DNA from: Agrostemma githago
Lineage: Eukaryota; Streptophyta; Magnoliopsida; Caryophyllales; Caryophyllaceae
Direction of reading: 5' to 3'
NCBI GenBank assembly: GCA_958450325.1
Contig: OY288251.1
Location: 63,691,666-63,755,665 of the forward strand
Length of the DNA stretch: 64,000 bases
Part shown: positions 10,911-23,300 of the stretch, in pieces
Layout of the letters: each line of letters begins with the position of its first letter
Numbering within the stretch: position 1 is the first letter of the stretch
The notes under the pieces: generated by a model
Databases searched by the model: none
What the model was told of the DNA's origin: nothing
The model's input: the letters and a program-made list of their open reading frames with translations, nothing else
Translations under genes and position numbers: made by a program

Positions 10911-11972
10911 TCTCAACTTTTAGGTTTTATGAAAACTAATAAAATCAACCTCCTCCTCCACGGGCAGCCTTGCCTCTGGCAGCCTCTTCCCTTGTCGTAA
11001 CGCCATCTATGACCAACCCTTCTCCGCCACGACGTCGGGCACATCCACTCCTTCAGTCCTTCTACACCTTCTTCTCTTGACACGATGCATGCCACAAGTA
11101 CCCCCTCCCTGTGCCACGATGTCGACCACGACCACACCCTCCCCCTGCCACGACCTCTCTTTCTCGCCACGACATCTCCGATCCCATGTTAGTTGCATGA
11201 CGATGGCGATGGCGATGTCGCCACTGGTGGAGCAAGGGTGTTGGCTAATGGGTGGATATAAAGGTTGAGGGAGGATGAGTGGTTCGGGGTGGGGGTGTGA
11301 GGAAGTGGGGAACAGACGGTGAATCGTCGACTCAGCATGGGTGGTCCGAAGTAATCATTTTAGGTGGTTGAGTCGAGGATAGTTGGGGGTGTTTGGCGTG
11401 CGTTCATGATTTTTTTCAAAGGATTAAGGATAAGATATGTAATATTAAGAAAAAAATTTGGATGATTGAGTAGAGTCATAGTATGAAAAAAGTAGTTACG
11501 TTAAACCGTTAAATATTAACAAATTATAAAATTTTAAACCATTAAAATATTAACAGAATACGACCCATCAATAGAAAGTGGACCCTCGGAAGGGTGATAG
11601 AGACATTAGACTTGTCAAATTTCGACTTGACTCGTAAACCTGACCCGCCCGGTCCGCTTTTGTTAGGGTGAAGAACACAAATTGTTGACCTGTGACTCGT
11701 TTGACCCAAACCAAAATGATCCGTTAATTTAGAGTCGAAACCCAATTAGAACAGTTCAACCCGTTAGATAGATACTGTGTCGTTAATATTTTAATACGAG
11801 TCATTGAGCCGTATTCAGACCGGACCCGTCCGACCTCTTTAGATGGAGTGCATCTCTGAGTCTGAGGGTACGGATAGTGAGTGAGGAGTCACGACTCACG
11901 AGTCACGAGTGTCTGTGTAGTAGTGGAATTAAGAAGACGCTTCAGAGAGTGAAATGCTTGATAATCACTGAA
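10911..11972. other. Intergenic region upstream of PTST3
   Basis: 10925-11270 is GC-rich with repeated GCCACGAC-like words that keep short frames open on both strands; none has a recognisable domain. 11500-11830 is AT-rich and contains TTAATATTTTAAT-type words in inverted orientation and a stretch rich in GACCCG/CCCGTCC, probably an old repeat. The last 100 bases have a small tandem of CGAGTCA/CACGAGT words near 11885-11910. Promoter and 5' UTR of the following gene must lie here, but I see no clear TATA box. Confidence 0.5.
11954..11971 (+). promoter_or_regulatory. Five-codon upstream ORF before the PTST3 start
   Basis: ATG at 11954 opens a frame of five codons (MLDNH) whose TGA ends at 11971, one base before the main ATG at 11973. 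If the transcript starts upstream of 11954, ribosomes would meet this uORF first and would have to reinitiate or scan past it. Confidence 0.45.
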
Positions 11973-14900
11973 ATGGCATTCCTCCCTCGGTTGCTGCCTC
12001 TTCCCTCGCAGTATCACCTTTCCAATTCCGTATCCCTTACCTTTCATTCCAATTCCAGTCACTTGTATCCCAAACATTCTATTCTATGCCTTGCTTCTTC
12101 CAACAAATCCAGGTATTTTTCATTTGGCTATTCTGTTACTCTTTTACTTGTATGTACATCGAAGATGGTGAGCAAAGAAATACCAGAATTCAATTCTGGG
12201 TTTTTTACCCTAGAATTTTGGATTCTAGTTATATTTTACTATGTGGGTGTTTTTTTGGTTTGAGTAACAGGCCAAGCCGGAAGCTTATAAGTGATGAGGA
12301 GCTCTGCAATGGCCTCAAGGAATTTGTGGCGTCAGTTGGGCTTCCTCAAGGCCATGTTCCTTCTACAAAGCAGCTCGCTCAACATGGAAGGTTTCTTTTC
12401 GACTCTTTTTTTGTTGATTTTGTTTTACGGTACATGAGTGAATGATAGTGAACAGTATGAATTTCTGGAATCTTCACTTGTTTGATGAGTTGCATGCAAT
12501 TAATCCGCTGATCATGTTTTCTGGGAAGGAAATAAACGGTGGGAAAGATGAATACGGAGTACTCCTATTTGTTATGCATTTCGGATTATGTGTAGGAAGT
12601 ATTCTAGAGATGTTAGCCTTTTTTGCATTATGTCAACCAATGCCAGCTTCAGTGGCACATCTAGATTTCGAAGTGTGGGAGCGGCTAGACGCCTAAATAT
12701 TGATCCACATTTCTAAGATAGGGGAGAGGGTATGGCCAACTAATATGCAAACTTAAAAGGAAATCAAAGTTTTAACTAAATTGTTCAAATTTTTCATTGC
12801 TTGGGGGTTGTATAGTTGCAGACGAGGCATGCCATCACCTTGATAATTTTATATATTGCTTCCAAGTTTAAGCGACGTGTATAAAGTACTTGATCTGCAA
12901 GAGACCTTATCTTACATGGACGAAGATAGCTTAACCCATTGTTTGGATAGAAGCTCTTAGAGGGAAAGGGTGGGGAGGCGTGCAGTTCTCCTGTTTGGAT
13001 AGCACGTTGGGTTGGAGAAAAAATGGATTAATGGAATTTGAGGGATTTTTTTTTCTCTTTCATAGCACGAATCAATTTTTTTTCATAGGCTGGCGGAAAA
13101 AAGATCGTTCTCTATACCTCTTTCCACTCACCCCTCTTCCCCTTTCCCTCCTAATGTTCAATATAAAATTCCAAAGCTTTAGGCGGTCACATAATGTCCG
13201 GGTGCCTCATGGTAGGATATCCAAGCCAGTGGCTTGGATTGAGTAGTGTAATGCTTAATCAAATACAAAGCTTGAAAGCTTATTTTGTACATTTGTTTCC
13301 TACTATTAATGTGTCTATATGGAGAATAATTACTTATGTGCTGCTTGATTGCGGGGTTTGAGCAATTGAGCCCATTAGCTTCCCAGATTTAGGGTGTGTT
13401 TGGATGCAAGGATTTGGAGGGATGTAAATTCCTTTGTTTGGTTAGCGAAATATGGTGGAGGGATTTTGAAGGGGAGGTGAAAACATTTTCCCTCCAACAT
13501 AGGAACTTGGAGGGGAAAACACCATCTCCATTCTTCCTTCCCCTCCCCTTCTCTCTTATTTTAATATCCGAACAAGGCCTTACTATGCCTACAGATCTTG
13601 AAGATGTGTCTACATATGTCCACAAGATCATTGATCATTACTAGTCCCAAGCACAGTTTTTCTGTAAACAATTTGTCTTCTTTATTTTCCCGATTTTAAA
13701 AAAGGTTATTGTAATATAAGTGAGTTAAGTGTGTGGATAATGTGGCAAAGTGAAGGACTGAAGGCATTATGAAAGAACTAGAAGATAAACAATAGTTTGG
13801 GACTGATCTACTAGGCACACTTAAGGTGTCTCCATGCGTTTGGCTAGTTCTTAACCAACCTTGGGTTAAATCATGTCTGGGAACACTTTTCTAGAGTAAG
13901 TTATGGATCATCTTGATTTAACCTCTCTATGTTGTTAGCGTAGGACTGATGCTGATGTGCTCTTTTTTCTGATATCCTTTGGGTATCTACATGTTGATTA
14001 ATATATAGTTGCATCGTAGGGAAAATGTGTGCACGAGTTTATAATGATGATCCTATTTTTGTTTCCATGTCTATCATATCAAATTTACAGGAAAGATCTT
14101 GCAAACATTGTTAGAAGGAGAGGACATAAACTTATCAAAGAGCTTCTTGCTAGTACAACAAAACCAGCAACGGATGAGTATGATTCATGGGAGAGCTTGA
14201 GTGGAGAATTCAGTGAAAGTAGAGCAGATGAAGATATAGGTCAATTTTATGTTGCATATTTTTATCTCCATCCCAATTTTGTTGTTCCCAATTGATTTTG
14301 ATTGTCAAATGTTTCCATTATTGACCATTAATTTCTCTAAATATAAGTAGTGTTATCGTGTAAAATTCGACGAGGTTCATCGAATAAATATTTTCGTATG
14401 GTGAAGTTATAGTAAGTCAAGTGTTTGACCATTATAGTCAAATGGGGACATCATATATGGGATGTAAGAAGTTCCTGTTTACTTTCTTTCATATCTTTAT
14501 TGATTTCCGTTATTGCTTGAAAAGGTCAGGAGGGAAAGGTGGATGATTACAGTGAAGAGAAAATTGACCTGATAAATGATGAGTCTGTTCTTGATGCTAG
14601 CTTGGTGACAGTGCTCAAGTCAGCTGAGCGTTCTGATGATGAAGCTCCTTTGTCTGTTGAATCTCCAGTTTCTTTGCAGGAAAAGGTTGAAAATTTTATG
14701 AAATATGGAGAGTTGGATGCTGTTGAAGGTAAGACAGAGCAAATTGAATGTTTTCCTTAATGAAAAAACAAACGAGTCACAAGTCTTAATTCTCTTATGA
14801 GGCATGTTCAAAGTCTGATGATAACTTCAACTACACAGATTTTTTTATTTTCATGTCATCTATTTTCTCACTTTCTTTACTTTTCCATCCTTTCATTTGT

Positions 14901-17900
14901 TTTTTATTGTTGCAAAAAAATTAGATCTCTATCCGTTCTACAACAATATTCTAAAATTGAATATTGCATTATGCCATTGGGAAAATACCTTATGAAATCA
15001 ACACATCTCTCTCTACAGTTTCTTGTGTGGTACCATCACAAAAATGCAGCAATAAAATATCTGAGCAACATACACTCTACGCTCTACTTGGCGCCCAAAA
15101 TAATTTTCATGATTGGTGCAGTATCGTAGGAAAATTATCTTCTACATGTTTTACTCCGTATTTATTAGTTATGGACTTCTTTCTCGTGATTTGGCATTTG
15201 ATGCTTCAACATTCTCTTTCTTTGGTCAATGGGCTTGTGCTGTTGTGCATTGTCTTATGGTGTATGCATTACTTGTGTTAGTGTTACATGGAGATCGTGC
15301 ATTCTAATCGATCATTTATGGATATTTTTGGCTGCAAAATTTCAGATGATGCAGTGCATTTAAGTGGTCACGAACCAATTATGCATGATGAGGAAAAACT
15401 TGCTCGTGATAGCAGTAGTGCTGGATCAAATGGTACCCTTATTTTACAAAGGTTTACTTCCATTTTATACCTCCATCCTTCCGTCAAAGGCTGCAAAAAT
15501 TGTCGCTTTCAAAACTCGTGGCCTAGAGTTATGAAAATCAAAGTCTTTTGTTCAAAAGAAGGGGTATACCTTGGAAAACGAAAAAACATAGGGGTATGGA
15601 AGGAAGAAGAAAACGTAGTAGAAGGCTTTGTATTGTATAGCTCAAAATAATTTATTTTAGTGAGACCCTCGTTTTTCTCTCTAGACTCTAGAATGGCAAG
15701 TTGAATAGTATACGATGCCTCTGGCTAGAGCTATGTGATGGTCTCTCGTATCGATTTCCTTTCAGGATTCAGTGTGGCCTTTTTAGCTGTTTAAAATGAC
15801 AAATATTGAACGACTTGTTCGTCATTGGTGTGCTTCTATGTCTTAGGGAAATTCATCAACCCATTCAAAGCCAACAGAACATTGGTTTGGACCTAGGGAT
15901 GAGCAGTGAGGTGGGCTCCTTCTAGTTCACATATTATGAATTACGTCTTCAAAGTTGTTCCTAACATTTTTTCCCTATATGTTTTGGTAGCTTAACACAA
16001 TCCAGGCCATCAAAATAGATGATGAAGATGAAATTGATCGTCTCAAGATCATGCTGGTAAGCATAATTCAATTCGACACCTCATTGAAATTGTCCCTTCC
16101 ACTTTGTTGTGTTTGAATAATAAAGCATCTGTAATATATTTGGAAAGTTACATGATTAATATAGCAGCTCCACATTTGGTGCCTCCGTTTCCCGGTTATC
16201 TCATCATTGTGTTTGCGTGCTTTGCAGCATCAGAAGGAGTTGGAGCTATCTCGGTTGAAGAAAGAGATTGAGGAGGAAAAGGTAGCGTTTTCTTTTCGTA
16301 ACAATGGCCAAGTAGCGGCCAGCAACTTAGGGAATGAACACACTTTCTTTACAGCTTCTTTTCATTATACTTGTTCTCAATTGGAGATAGCACTTATTCG
16401 ACCTCACTAGATGAACTTAATTTATTGTGGCTGTGTAATAAGGCTAGATGTAAACAACCTTACCCTTGGAATCATAGAGGTGGTCATACTGTTTTAAGTT
16501 TCTATTTCTGTTCAACCCTTGATCTAAAAGAAAGCTGACTGATTAGAACAAAAAGTTACGGTCAGTTCATTCATTCACTATTCCACTATCCTGGATTGCA
16601 AAAGCTCTAGAAAGAAGTTATTAAGATAGTTTTTTTTGAAAGTGGCGATAAATTTACCGACAATGCTAGATACTTAATACCATCCCCCTCCCTCCAAAAA
16701 AAAAAGGAATCATAAAATGGCTCAATTCTTCAAAGCTCTGAAGAAAATTAATGCATGCTCGATCAGTTCAGGCTTAAAAGTATCTATCTCAATCTCAAAA
16801 TACGACAGGTATAAGTTGGTAGCAGATCTTCCACCTGCCAGAATGTTATATTGTGCCAACGATTTCTTGTTGGATTTAAAAGCTGGAGTCAACCCTGGAT
16901 GGTTCTTACAACTTTATTTTCTGACACTAATCTGCAGGAGGCACTGTCAATTCTGCAAACAAAAGCTGAAGATGAAATTAGCAAGGCCCAACAACTTATT
17001 ACAGAAAAGGAGGTTGAATTACAGGCCGCGGAAGAAAGTCTTTCAGGACTTGTGGAGGTATCTTCTCGCTGATATGGCTATATCAGGCAAAATCAACCCA
17101 ACTCAAAATTCCACAAACTGGCCAACTTAAAAGAAATACCTTAAAAGGCGCTGCTTGCTTGACTCAATGGCCCGACCAATATTTACTGATCTAAAAGCAA
17201 ACCAAACCTGAACTGAGCCGATAACGTTTAAATGACCCAAGACCGTAATGACCCTACTATCCTCTATCTTAGTATCTTCTACTCCGTATTTTTTTTTTCC
17301 ATATTGGCATGTGAGACGGAGTCGGAAGGATGTACCGGTATGGAGGCTTGAAGAATGGAGATTGCATAGGTTGGTGAGGGGTAGAGGGAAACCTAAAGAG
17401 ACATGGATAAGACTATAAGAGTGATTGAGAAGGATATGAGGTTTCGTGAGATTAGAAAAGCTCTAGCATTGGATAGAACGATGCGGAGGGAGGAAATTCC
17501 GGTGGTTATGATATTTGAGGACTATCTCTTATTTTTTTTTTTCATACTAGTATTTTTAATTACTAAACTTTTCTCCTTTCATTTGGAACTGGTAACTCTT
17601 TAAGAAAATACCAATGCTTAATTTTGATCTTGAAGCTATGTGTATTTTTATTCTACCTATTATTATTACTACTCCATCCATCTCGGTCAATAGTTTATAC
17701 TTTTCTTTTATGATTGTTTTAGTAAGCATTTTATTCGTATTCTTTGCTATTCTTTGATAGAAGCTCTATATATAATTTGGTTGCGATTGCTTTTGGAAGT
17801 TGTATCCTGAGATAGTATGCTTTGTTTTAGGCCAGGATTTATTATTCAGGAGAAGGTCAAGTGGTAGAGGTAGCGGGAAGCTTCAATGGATGGCATCAAA

Positions 17901-18919
17901 GAATCAAAATGGATCCTCAGATATCTTCAGTTATCGTGGACCCTGTTGACTCAAGGTTTATCATTTCATTTGATTTGCAACTGGATTCGCAGCATCTGTT
18001 TCATTATCATTATTACTGTGTTACTATATCTGTCTCTTGTCAGATGGACATATGCCTCTACGTTTTTGTTTGCATGTCAACATATTATGCTTTGTTCATC
18101 TTCTTGATAGGAAGTCAGTGTCTAATTTTTGTAACCTTCAGTCGTCTACCTAACAACTACACAGAAGTGACTAAACTTGAGATTATTGTTGCCGCTGCTG
18201 CGGTCATTGCTAATGTGTTTGATTTTTATTTCTCTGCTGATTGCAATTACTTCAATTCCTCTCTGCCATTGTAATTGTAATTTACTCCCTCCCATTTTAT
18301 ATTGACTATGGTAGTTAACTTTGACCATTGTTATTTAACAATATACAGTACTGCCACTTTTCTAAAAATGGACAGTATGAAAATACCTTTTATCATAGTA
18401 GTTGTTTTGATAATCAATCTTGATAAATTTATCATTGTACCTTTTCATATATTTGAAAAGAGAAGTCAATGGTGAAAGTCAATCATCAAAGTTAACATTA
18501 CGATAACATTAACAGGCAATCAAAGCTGTGGTCGGCAACATTATGGCTTTACCCTGGGGTTTACGAGGTACGAATATCTATAGTCCTGAGTTATTTTTTC
18601 ATCTACGGAGTAATAGATTTGTTCGGTAGAGAGATACAGAGTTACTACATTTTAACCTTTCTCTGTGTTCGAACTTTCCGTGAACTGTATTCATACTCTT
18701 TTTTTTGTCTGTGCCAAATTTAGTTTTACAGGAATGCAAATTATATTTTAAAATATATATAGTCCTGGGTTTTTATAAGAAATTGAATCTGTCCTCTGGG
18801 TTTATGTGTATTACTTTCAGATGAAATTCGTTGTTGATGGCCAGTGGAGAATCGATCCCCAGCGAGAGATAACCCTACGACATGGTGTAGAAAACAATGT
18901 TCTACGAGTTGTTCGGTAG
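11973..18919 (+). CDS. PTST3: PTST3-type protein: CBM48 starch-granule initiation factor
   Basis: This is a plastid coiled-coil protein with a C-terminal CBM48 (AMPK glycogen-binding) domain, the family of PROTEIN TARGETING TO STARCH 2/3 (FLO6) that delivers maltooligosaccharide substrates to starch synthase 4 during granule initiation. I place 12 exons: 11973-12112, 12271-12390, 14091-14239, 14525-14728, 15346-15451, 15847-15910, 15991-16056, 16228-16281, 16938-17057, 17831-17955, 18516-18567, 18821-18919. All have GT-AG borders and matching phases, giving 432 aa. Exon 1 (about 46 aa, rich in S/L/P, few acids) looks like a transit peptide. Exons 2-3 hold the conserved VGLPQGHVPSTKQLAQHGR and DLANIVRRRGHKLIKELL motifs. 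Residues about 262-341 form a coiled coil. The CBM48 at about 342-432 shows VAGSFNGW, LWLYPGVYEMKFVVDGQW and NNVLRVV. The choice of PTST3 over PTST2 rests on the neighbouring FAD-synthase-like gene. Exon 4's start could be one base off. Confidence 0.88.
13385..13585. mobile_element. MITE-like insert in PTST3 intron 2
   Basis: The left end AGGGTGTGTTTGGATG and the right end (inverted AAGGCCTTGTTCGGATA) are degenerate inverted copies, with a G-rich left arm and a C-rich right arm that could fold on each other. The same terminal words occur at about 30026-30265 in the third gene and partly at 12938-13195. No target duplication could be fixed. Confidence 0.45.
17300..17540 (+). mobile_element. 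RTE/L1-type LINE fragment (RT C-terminus) in PTST3 intron 9
   Basis: The plus strand encodes RRKDVPVWRLEEWRLHRLV, RGRGKPKETWIR, VIEKDMRFREIRKALALDRT and MRREEIPVV, the usual C-terminal tail of plant non-LTR reverse transcriptases (RGRPKKTW...ALDR.W). Only this tail is present, as expected for a 5'-truncated LINE insert. It lies wholly within the intron 17058-17830. Confidence 0.6.
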
Positions 18920-20617
18920 TATTTCTTAGTGCCTATCAGTGGGTTCATACGCACGTTCTATGTTGGTTAGTTCTAGCAACCCAAATTCTGCTGTAGTCCT
19001 CGTTTAAATACTAGGTTTATGACTTTATGGGTTGGTCTGTGTGTTAGACCGTCTGAGACTATCTCATACAGAGTGTATGCTTTGTGCTATGTAGAATGCT
19101 TATTACGAAGGGTCAATCGTGTAAAGCTAACAGTGATTCTTACTACGCAGATGCTAATGCAGACCTTATCGTCATCCTTATCTTGTGTTACCTGACACTC
19201 ATCCTGGCGAGTTGGCTCGGGTTTGGTTACACGCTAAGCTCGGGCAATTTATAAAGATGGATCATGAATGATGGTGGAACATGATTGTTGTTGACTGTGG
19301 TGAAGACCATTTTTTTGTTTGAATTTGGGTAAAATATGGATCTAGACGCCATGGTTCATGTGAAGTTCTCTCAGTAAGCTTGTTTTTTACAGTCAAGGTA
19401 TTTCTCATCTGTGTGTTTGTAGTTAGGCGGCCATTTCTCATCTGTATGTAGTTCTAGCCATCTTGTACAACTGATGCTTCAAGCAAGTTCACAAGTTTTA
19501 TAACTCAATTTCTCATCTGTTTTTTTTTTCTTTTCAAAAATAAGGGTATTTCGTCGTTTCACAAGTTTCACAGCTCAATTTGCTTACTTCTTCACTGAAG
19601 TTCATTTAAGGTAGCAAAATCAAATGGATAATGTTTTTATAAAAGATTAATTGTTGGAAAAAAATTAGAAGTCGGTAATTGAAAAAAAAAATAGTGGTTT
19701 ACAAAACTGGAATATGTAATTTTGCCTAAAATTCAAAATAGACCGCTTAGGATTTGGGATTTGGGCGACCTTGAACCGATTTGAGGTCCCACACTCCGAT
19801 CTGACTTGGCCCGAAGGGGAGGGTCCAATTGGGTTAGGTTGGGTTGACTGTTGATTGGTCCTAACTCCCAACTGGACTCGTTATATTTTATATATTTTTT
19901 ATTATTATTTTGACGAGGTAGGATTGTCGATAGTAGGGGTGTTAATGAGACGGGACAGGTTGCAAGCGGCTCGAGCTCGGGCACGGCTCGACAATTTAAT
20001 GAGTCAAGTCAAGCAAGGCATGGCTTGGCTCCAAAAGTTCGTTAGCAGCTCGATATATATAATGTGATTAGTTAATATTTTCCTCTTATTCAGAAAAACT
20101 ATTAATGGAGCAATAGTTTCATACTTTTTTCACCATATAAATTGTTCTTATTGATTTGCCTAATACGAACCTGTAAATGTTAATAGTTATATATAGGGTC
20201 GAATTTGCATTATAGCTTGCGAGCTCAATTTTTTCAAGCCTGGGTAAGCTCGAGTTCGAATTTTGCTTAACGAGCAAGACGAAGCTTGTGGTCCTAGTCG
20301 AAAAGCTGAGGAGGTCTTAGAACAGTCTTGCCTCGGAGCAGTAGGGCCGTCGATCGGTTAGATTAGGCAGGCAGGTTTAATGGGAACAGTTAGTTGGAAC
20401 TCAAATTTGTAAGCCAGTCGGATCTTTATTAAGAGTTGTCCCGATCTACCAAACTTACTTTGTTGGAATATTGTTAAGGATGTGGACTGATGGTGTAATG
20501 GGCAGCCAAAAAAGAGCGTGTGGCGTGTCAACTTATTTGCCATTCCTACTTCTCAACTACTTCTCGCTCTATCTCCACTCCACTTGTATTGCACATACTT
20601 GTGAAAACAAAGGAAAA
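18920..20617. other. Intergenic region between PTST3 and the DUF4079 gene
   Basis: The 3' UTR of PTST3 must lie in the first few hundred bases. From about 19935 a repeat begins with GGGGTGTTAATGAGACGGG and contains AGCTCGAGCTCGG / AAGCTCGAGTTCG words in opposite orientation up to about 20290, suggesting a decayed hAT-like inverted-repeat element. Short open frames at 19665-20067 have no recognisable domain. Confidence 0.45.
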
Positions 20618-21966
20618 ATGGCAGCAGCAGCAGCAGCAGCAATGGTGAATACATTTGCATTTGCATCCCCAAGTTTGTCAACCACATTCTTATACACCAA
20701 ACAATCGTCTTCATTAACCCCAAGAATAATAAGTAGAGAATTTAGTAGCATTGGTAAAACTAGTAAGACCATTGCTTGCTTTCTCCCTCCAAATGCTGAG
20801 CAGCTTCTCGTTAGCTCTAAAGAATTACTCGTACATGATAATGGAAATGTGGAACAAATCGATGTTGATGTTGATGTTGATGTTGATGAAGTGGGTTTGC
20901 AAAAAGAGACCTTGTTATATTCATTCAACCCTCTTCCTTTCATGCTTTTGGCTGCCATTCCAGGAGGTACATACTGTCTAACTACTCTACTTAATTACTA
21001 CTCGTACTAGCTTCAATTCCCAAATTTGTTTGTTTGATTATGATGTTCGCATTCTATACATTTTGAGATCCCTAGCTAATCCAAAACATGCACTCCGTAC
21101 GTATGTCTTATTATACTGAGTTGTTGAATGTACGCATGCAGCTGATACTGTAAGGTCTGTATTTGGACCATTTGCGGAGTTGGTGAAGACATTCAACCTT
21201 CCCGATTGGCTTATCCACTGGGGTCATCCCGGCAACATGGTATGTAAATGTAACTACTCACTCATCAATCTCATTTTCAGCGAGATAATGTTGTCATGTT
21301 AATTTGTTGGATTTGATTAGGCGGTGGTGCTATTTGCTATGGGTGGCTATGGTACCTATCTTGGCTTCCGCATCAAGTTCTCTGACAATGTCGTACGTAC
21401 CTACCTCACTCACTCACTCAATCATCTTTAGTACTACCACAACCCACTTGCTTTTGTTTGACTAATAATGCAATCAGGGTTTGGCATGTATGTACAGGAG
21501 GAGAAAGCAAAAGCAAAGGATCTGCACCCAAAGCTGTTAGCAGGAATGTTCTTCTTCTTCGCTCTTGGAGCAACAGGTGGTGTCATTTCTCTGCTCACTT
21601 CCGACAGACCCATCTTTGAGAGGTACTGTATACAATAACAATACTCCGTATTACTTTTATCTTCCCGTTTTACTGATTTGGAAACGAAAATGGGTTGTGA
21701 GTGGTGCAGCCCTCATGCAGTGACGGGTTTAATTGGACTGGCGCTTTTGACAGCACAAACAGCATTGCCCACATTATTTGAGGTAAGATCCATTTTAATG
21801 TCGGGATCCCATTTCTGATGAATCTGTCTGTGTAATACATTTAAGATTGCAATGAATACAGGGAAATCCAGGACTGAGGAATGTCCACGGCATCTTAGGT
21901 AGCGGGATCATGACATTATTTCTAGTCCATGCTGCCTTAGGACTTCAACTCGGTCTCACCTACTGA
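20618..21966 (+). CDS. DUF4079-like chloroplast membrane protein
   Basis: Six exons (20618-20966, 21142-21239, 21321-21392, 21498-21622, 21710-21782, 21862-21966) with GT-AG borders and matching phases encode 273 aa. The N-terminus begins with a poly-alanine run from a (GCA)n repeat and a long S/T-rich region without acids, typical of a chloroplast transit peptide. A Val-Asp run follows, encoded by GATGTT repeats. The C-terminal two thirds hold about five hydrophobic segments: FMLLAAIPGG, VVLFAMGGYGTYLGF, LLAGMFFFFALGATGGVISL, VTGLIGLALLTAQTAL and LGSGIMTLFLVHAALGLQL. The conserved tail NPGLRNVHGILGSG with the histidines of VHG and VHAALG looks like the DUF4079 family of cyanobacterial and plastid membrane proteins. 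The function is unknown; thylakoid or envelope location is inferred. A second in-frame ATG at 20642 could also start translation. Confidence 0.8.
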
Positions 21967-23300
21967 TATACTTCAATACACTCTCTTTAACTATTCATTT
22001 TAGTATGTACGAGTACTATAATTGTAATTGTGTTTCTTCTTCTCAGACTCCCAGTTCAACATACTACATACATTGATATCATCATTTCAATTGTACAAGA
22101 TTCATCAACACTACGACATTCGACATTCCACTCTTATTACTCAATTGACTTGTAATCATTCTAAAATGAGCCCCCACAGCTTTTTGATTCTTGCATTGGT
22201 TCACGATCAGACCTAACACTGAGTCGCTGAAAACAAAATTGGTGGACTAAATATCGGACCTAAAACTTTCGTTTTTGGAACAGATTGATCAAAACCCTTT
22301 CAGTTAAATTTTAATTTTTATCAAACAAATAAATGAGTTGAATAAAGTATGGTTATACTCAGTATGAAATTAAATTTATCACCCTCTAGGGTTTCCCGTC
22401 CCTAGGGTTTCCTAGGATCGCCCCTGTTTCTGTCATACATATTCCAATCATCATTCTCATCAATCTCCATATGTTTTGCGCTTTTGGTCTCATGAATTTG
22501 CCCTAGGCGTGATCTAGGGGGTGTATTTTGTTTGTTTTACGTTTTTTTTTCTCGACTATTGGTGGAAATGTCTAACTCGCTAAACCTAATCGACCCCAAC
22601 GGCCCTTCGACGGAGCCCCAACAAGCAAAACTGGGAATGGGGATTGTGGAAGTAGATTGCCAGGTCGACGATGCAGAGGAGCATGTGGCTAGCCTATGCA
22701 TAGTGGGACGGTTATGAACCGAAAGCAATATGAATACAAGGGCTATCATATTCGCAAACTGTTAATCTTTCCTTGTAAGCGCAAGATGCTTCATATAAAA
22801 AATTACGATACAGTAGTAAGTTGTCATTGAACAGTGTGTACTATACGGAGTAGTAAGTTGGGCGCTTATGCCGCTCAGGAGTTTTCTTTGTGACAGGAGG
22901 ATTCTTAAGATCTAACGACATTAAATCTTTCATTTCTGAACCTCAACAACGCAATAAGCTCTAACCAAATTACAATGGAGGGGAGAATAATACTGAAACT
23001 GTAAATAAATTTCTGAGCATCACAGATCTACGATACCCCCAATGTATGCAATCAGAGGACGCCGTAAGGGAAGAGATGGGGAATAAACAGCAATTCGGGC
23101 TGAAACATGTCAAAAGAGTACAATGCTTCTAAACTGGTATTCCCCTATTTCCTGAATTAATGTCATTTGCTCTCAAAATTCTGAGGTGGGTTTCATATCT
23201 CTGTTGGCTTCATCCGGGGGGGAACAATAATCATCACAATTTTGGATAGGAGATGAAACAATGGGGGAGTACTATACCTTGAGAAACTAGGTGGGTAATT
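21967..23300. other. Intergenic region between convergent genes
   Basis: The 3' UTRs of the DUF4079 gene and of the minus-strand gene meet here. 22390-22760 looks like a LINE 5' fragment: a leader with GGGTTTCC repeats, then MSNSLNLIDPNGPSTEP and EEHVASLCIVGRL, reminiscent of the start of a LINE ORF1, but the match is weak. Nothing else recognisable. Confidence 0.4.

Noticed and set aside
10913..11268. Overlapping frames on both strands rich in R/G/W or P/T/C
   Set aside because: Caused by a GC-rich stretch with few stop codons. No recognisable protein.
20569..20958. 129-aa minus-strand frame opposite the DUF4079 exon 1
   Set aside because: Antisense shadow of a real exon; the poly-alanine repeat keeps both strands open.
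22532..22717. Short plus-strand frame as an independent gene
   Set aside because: It resembles the first residues of a LINE ORF1 and is cut off after 60 aa. Mentioned only as a possible LINE remnant.
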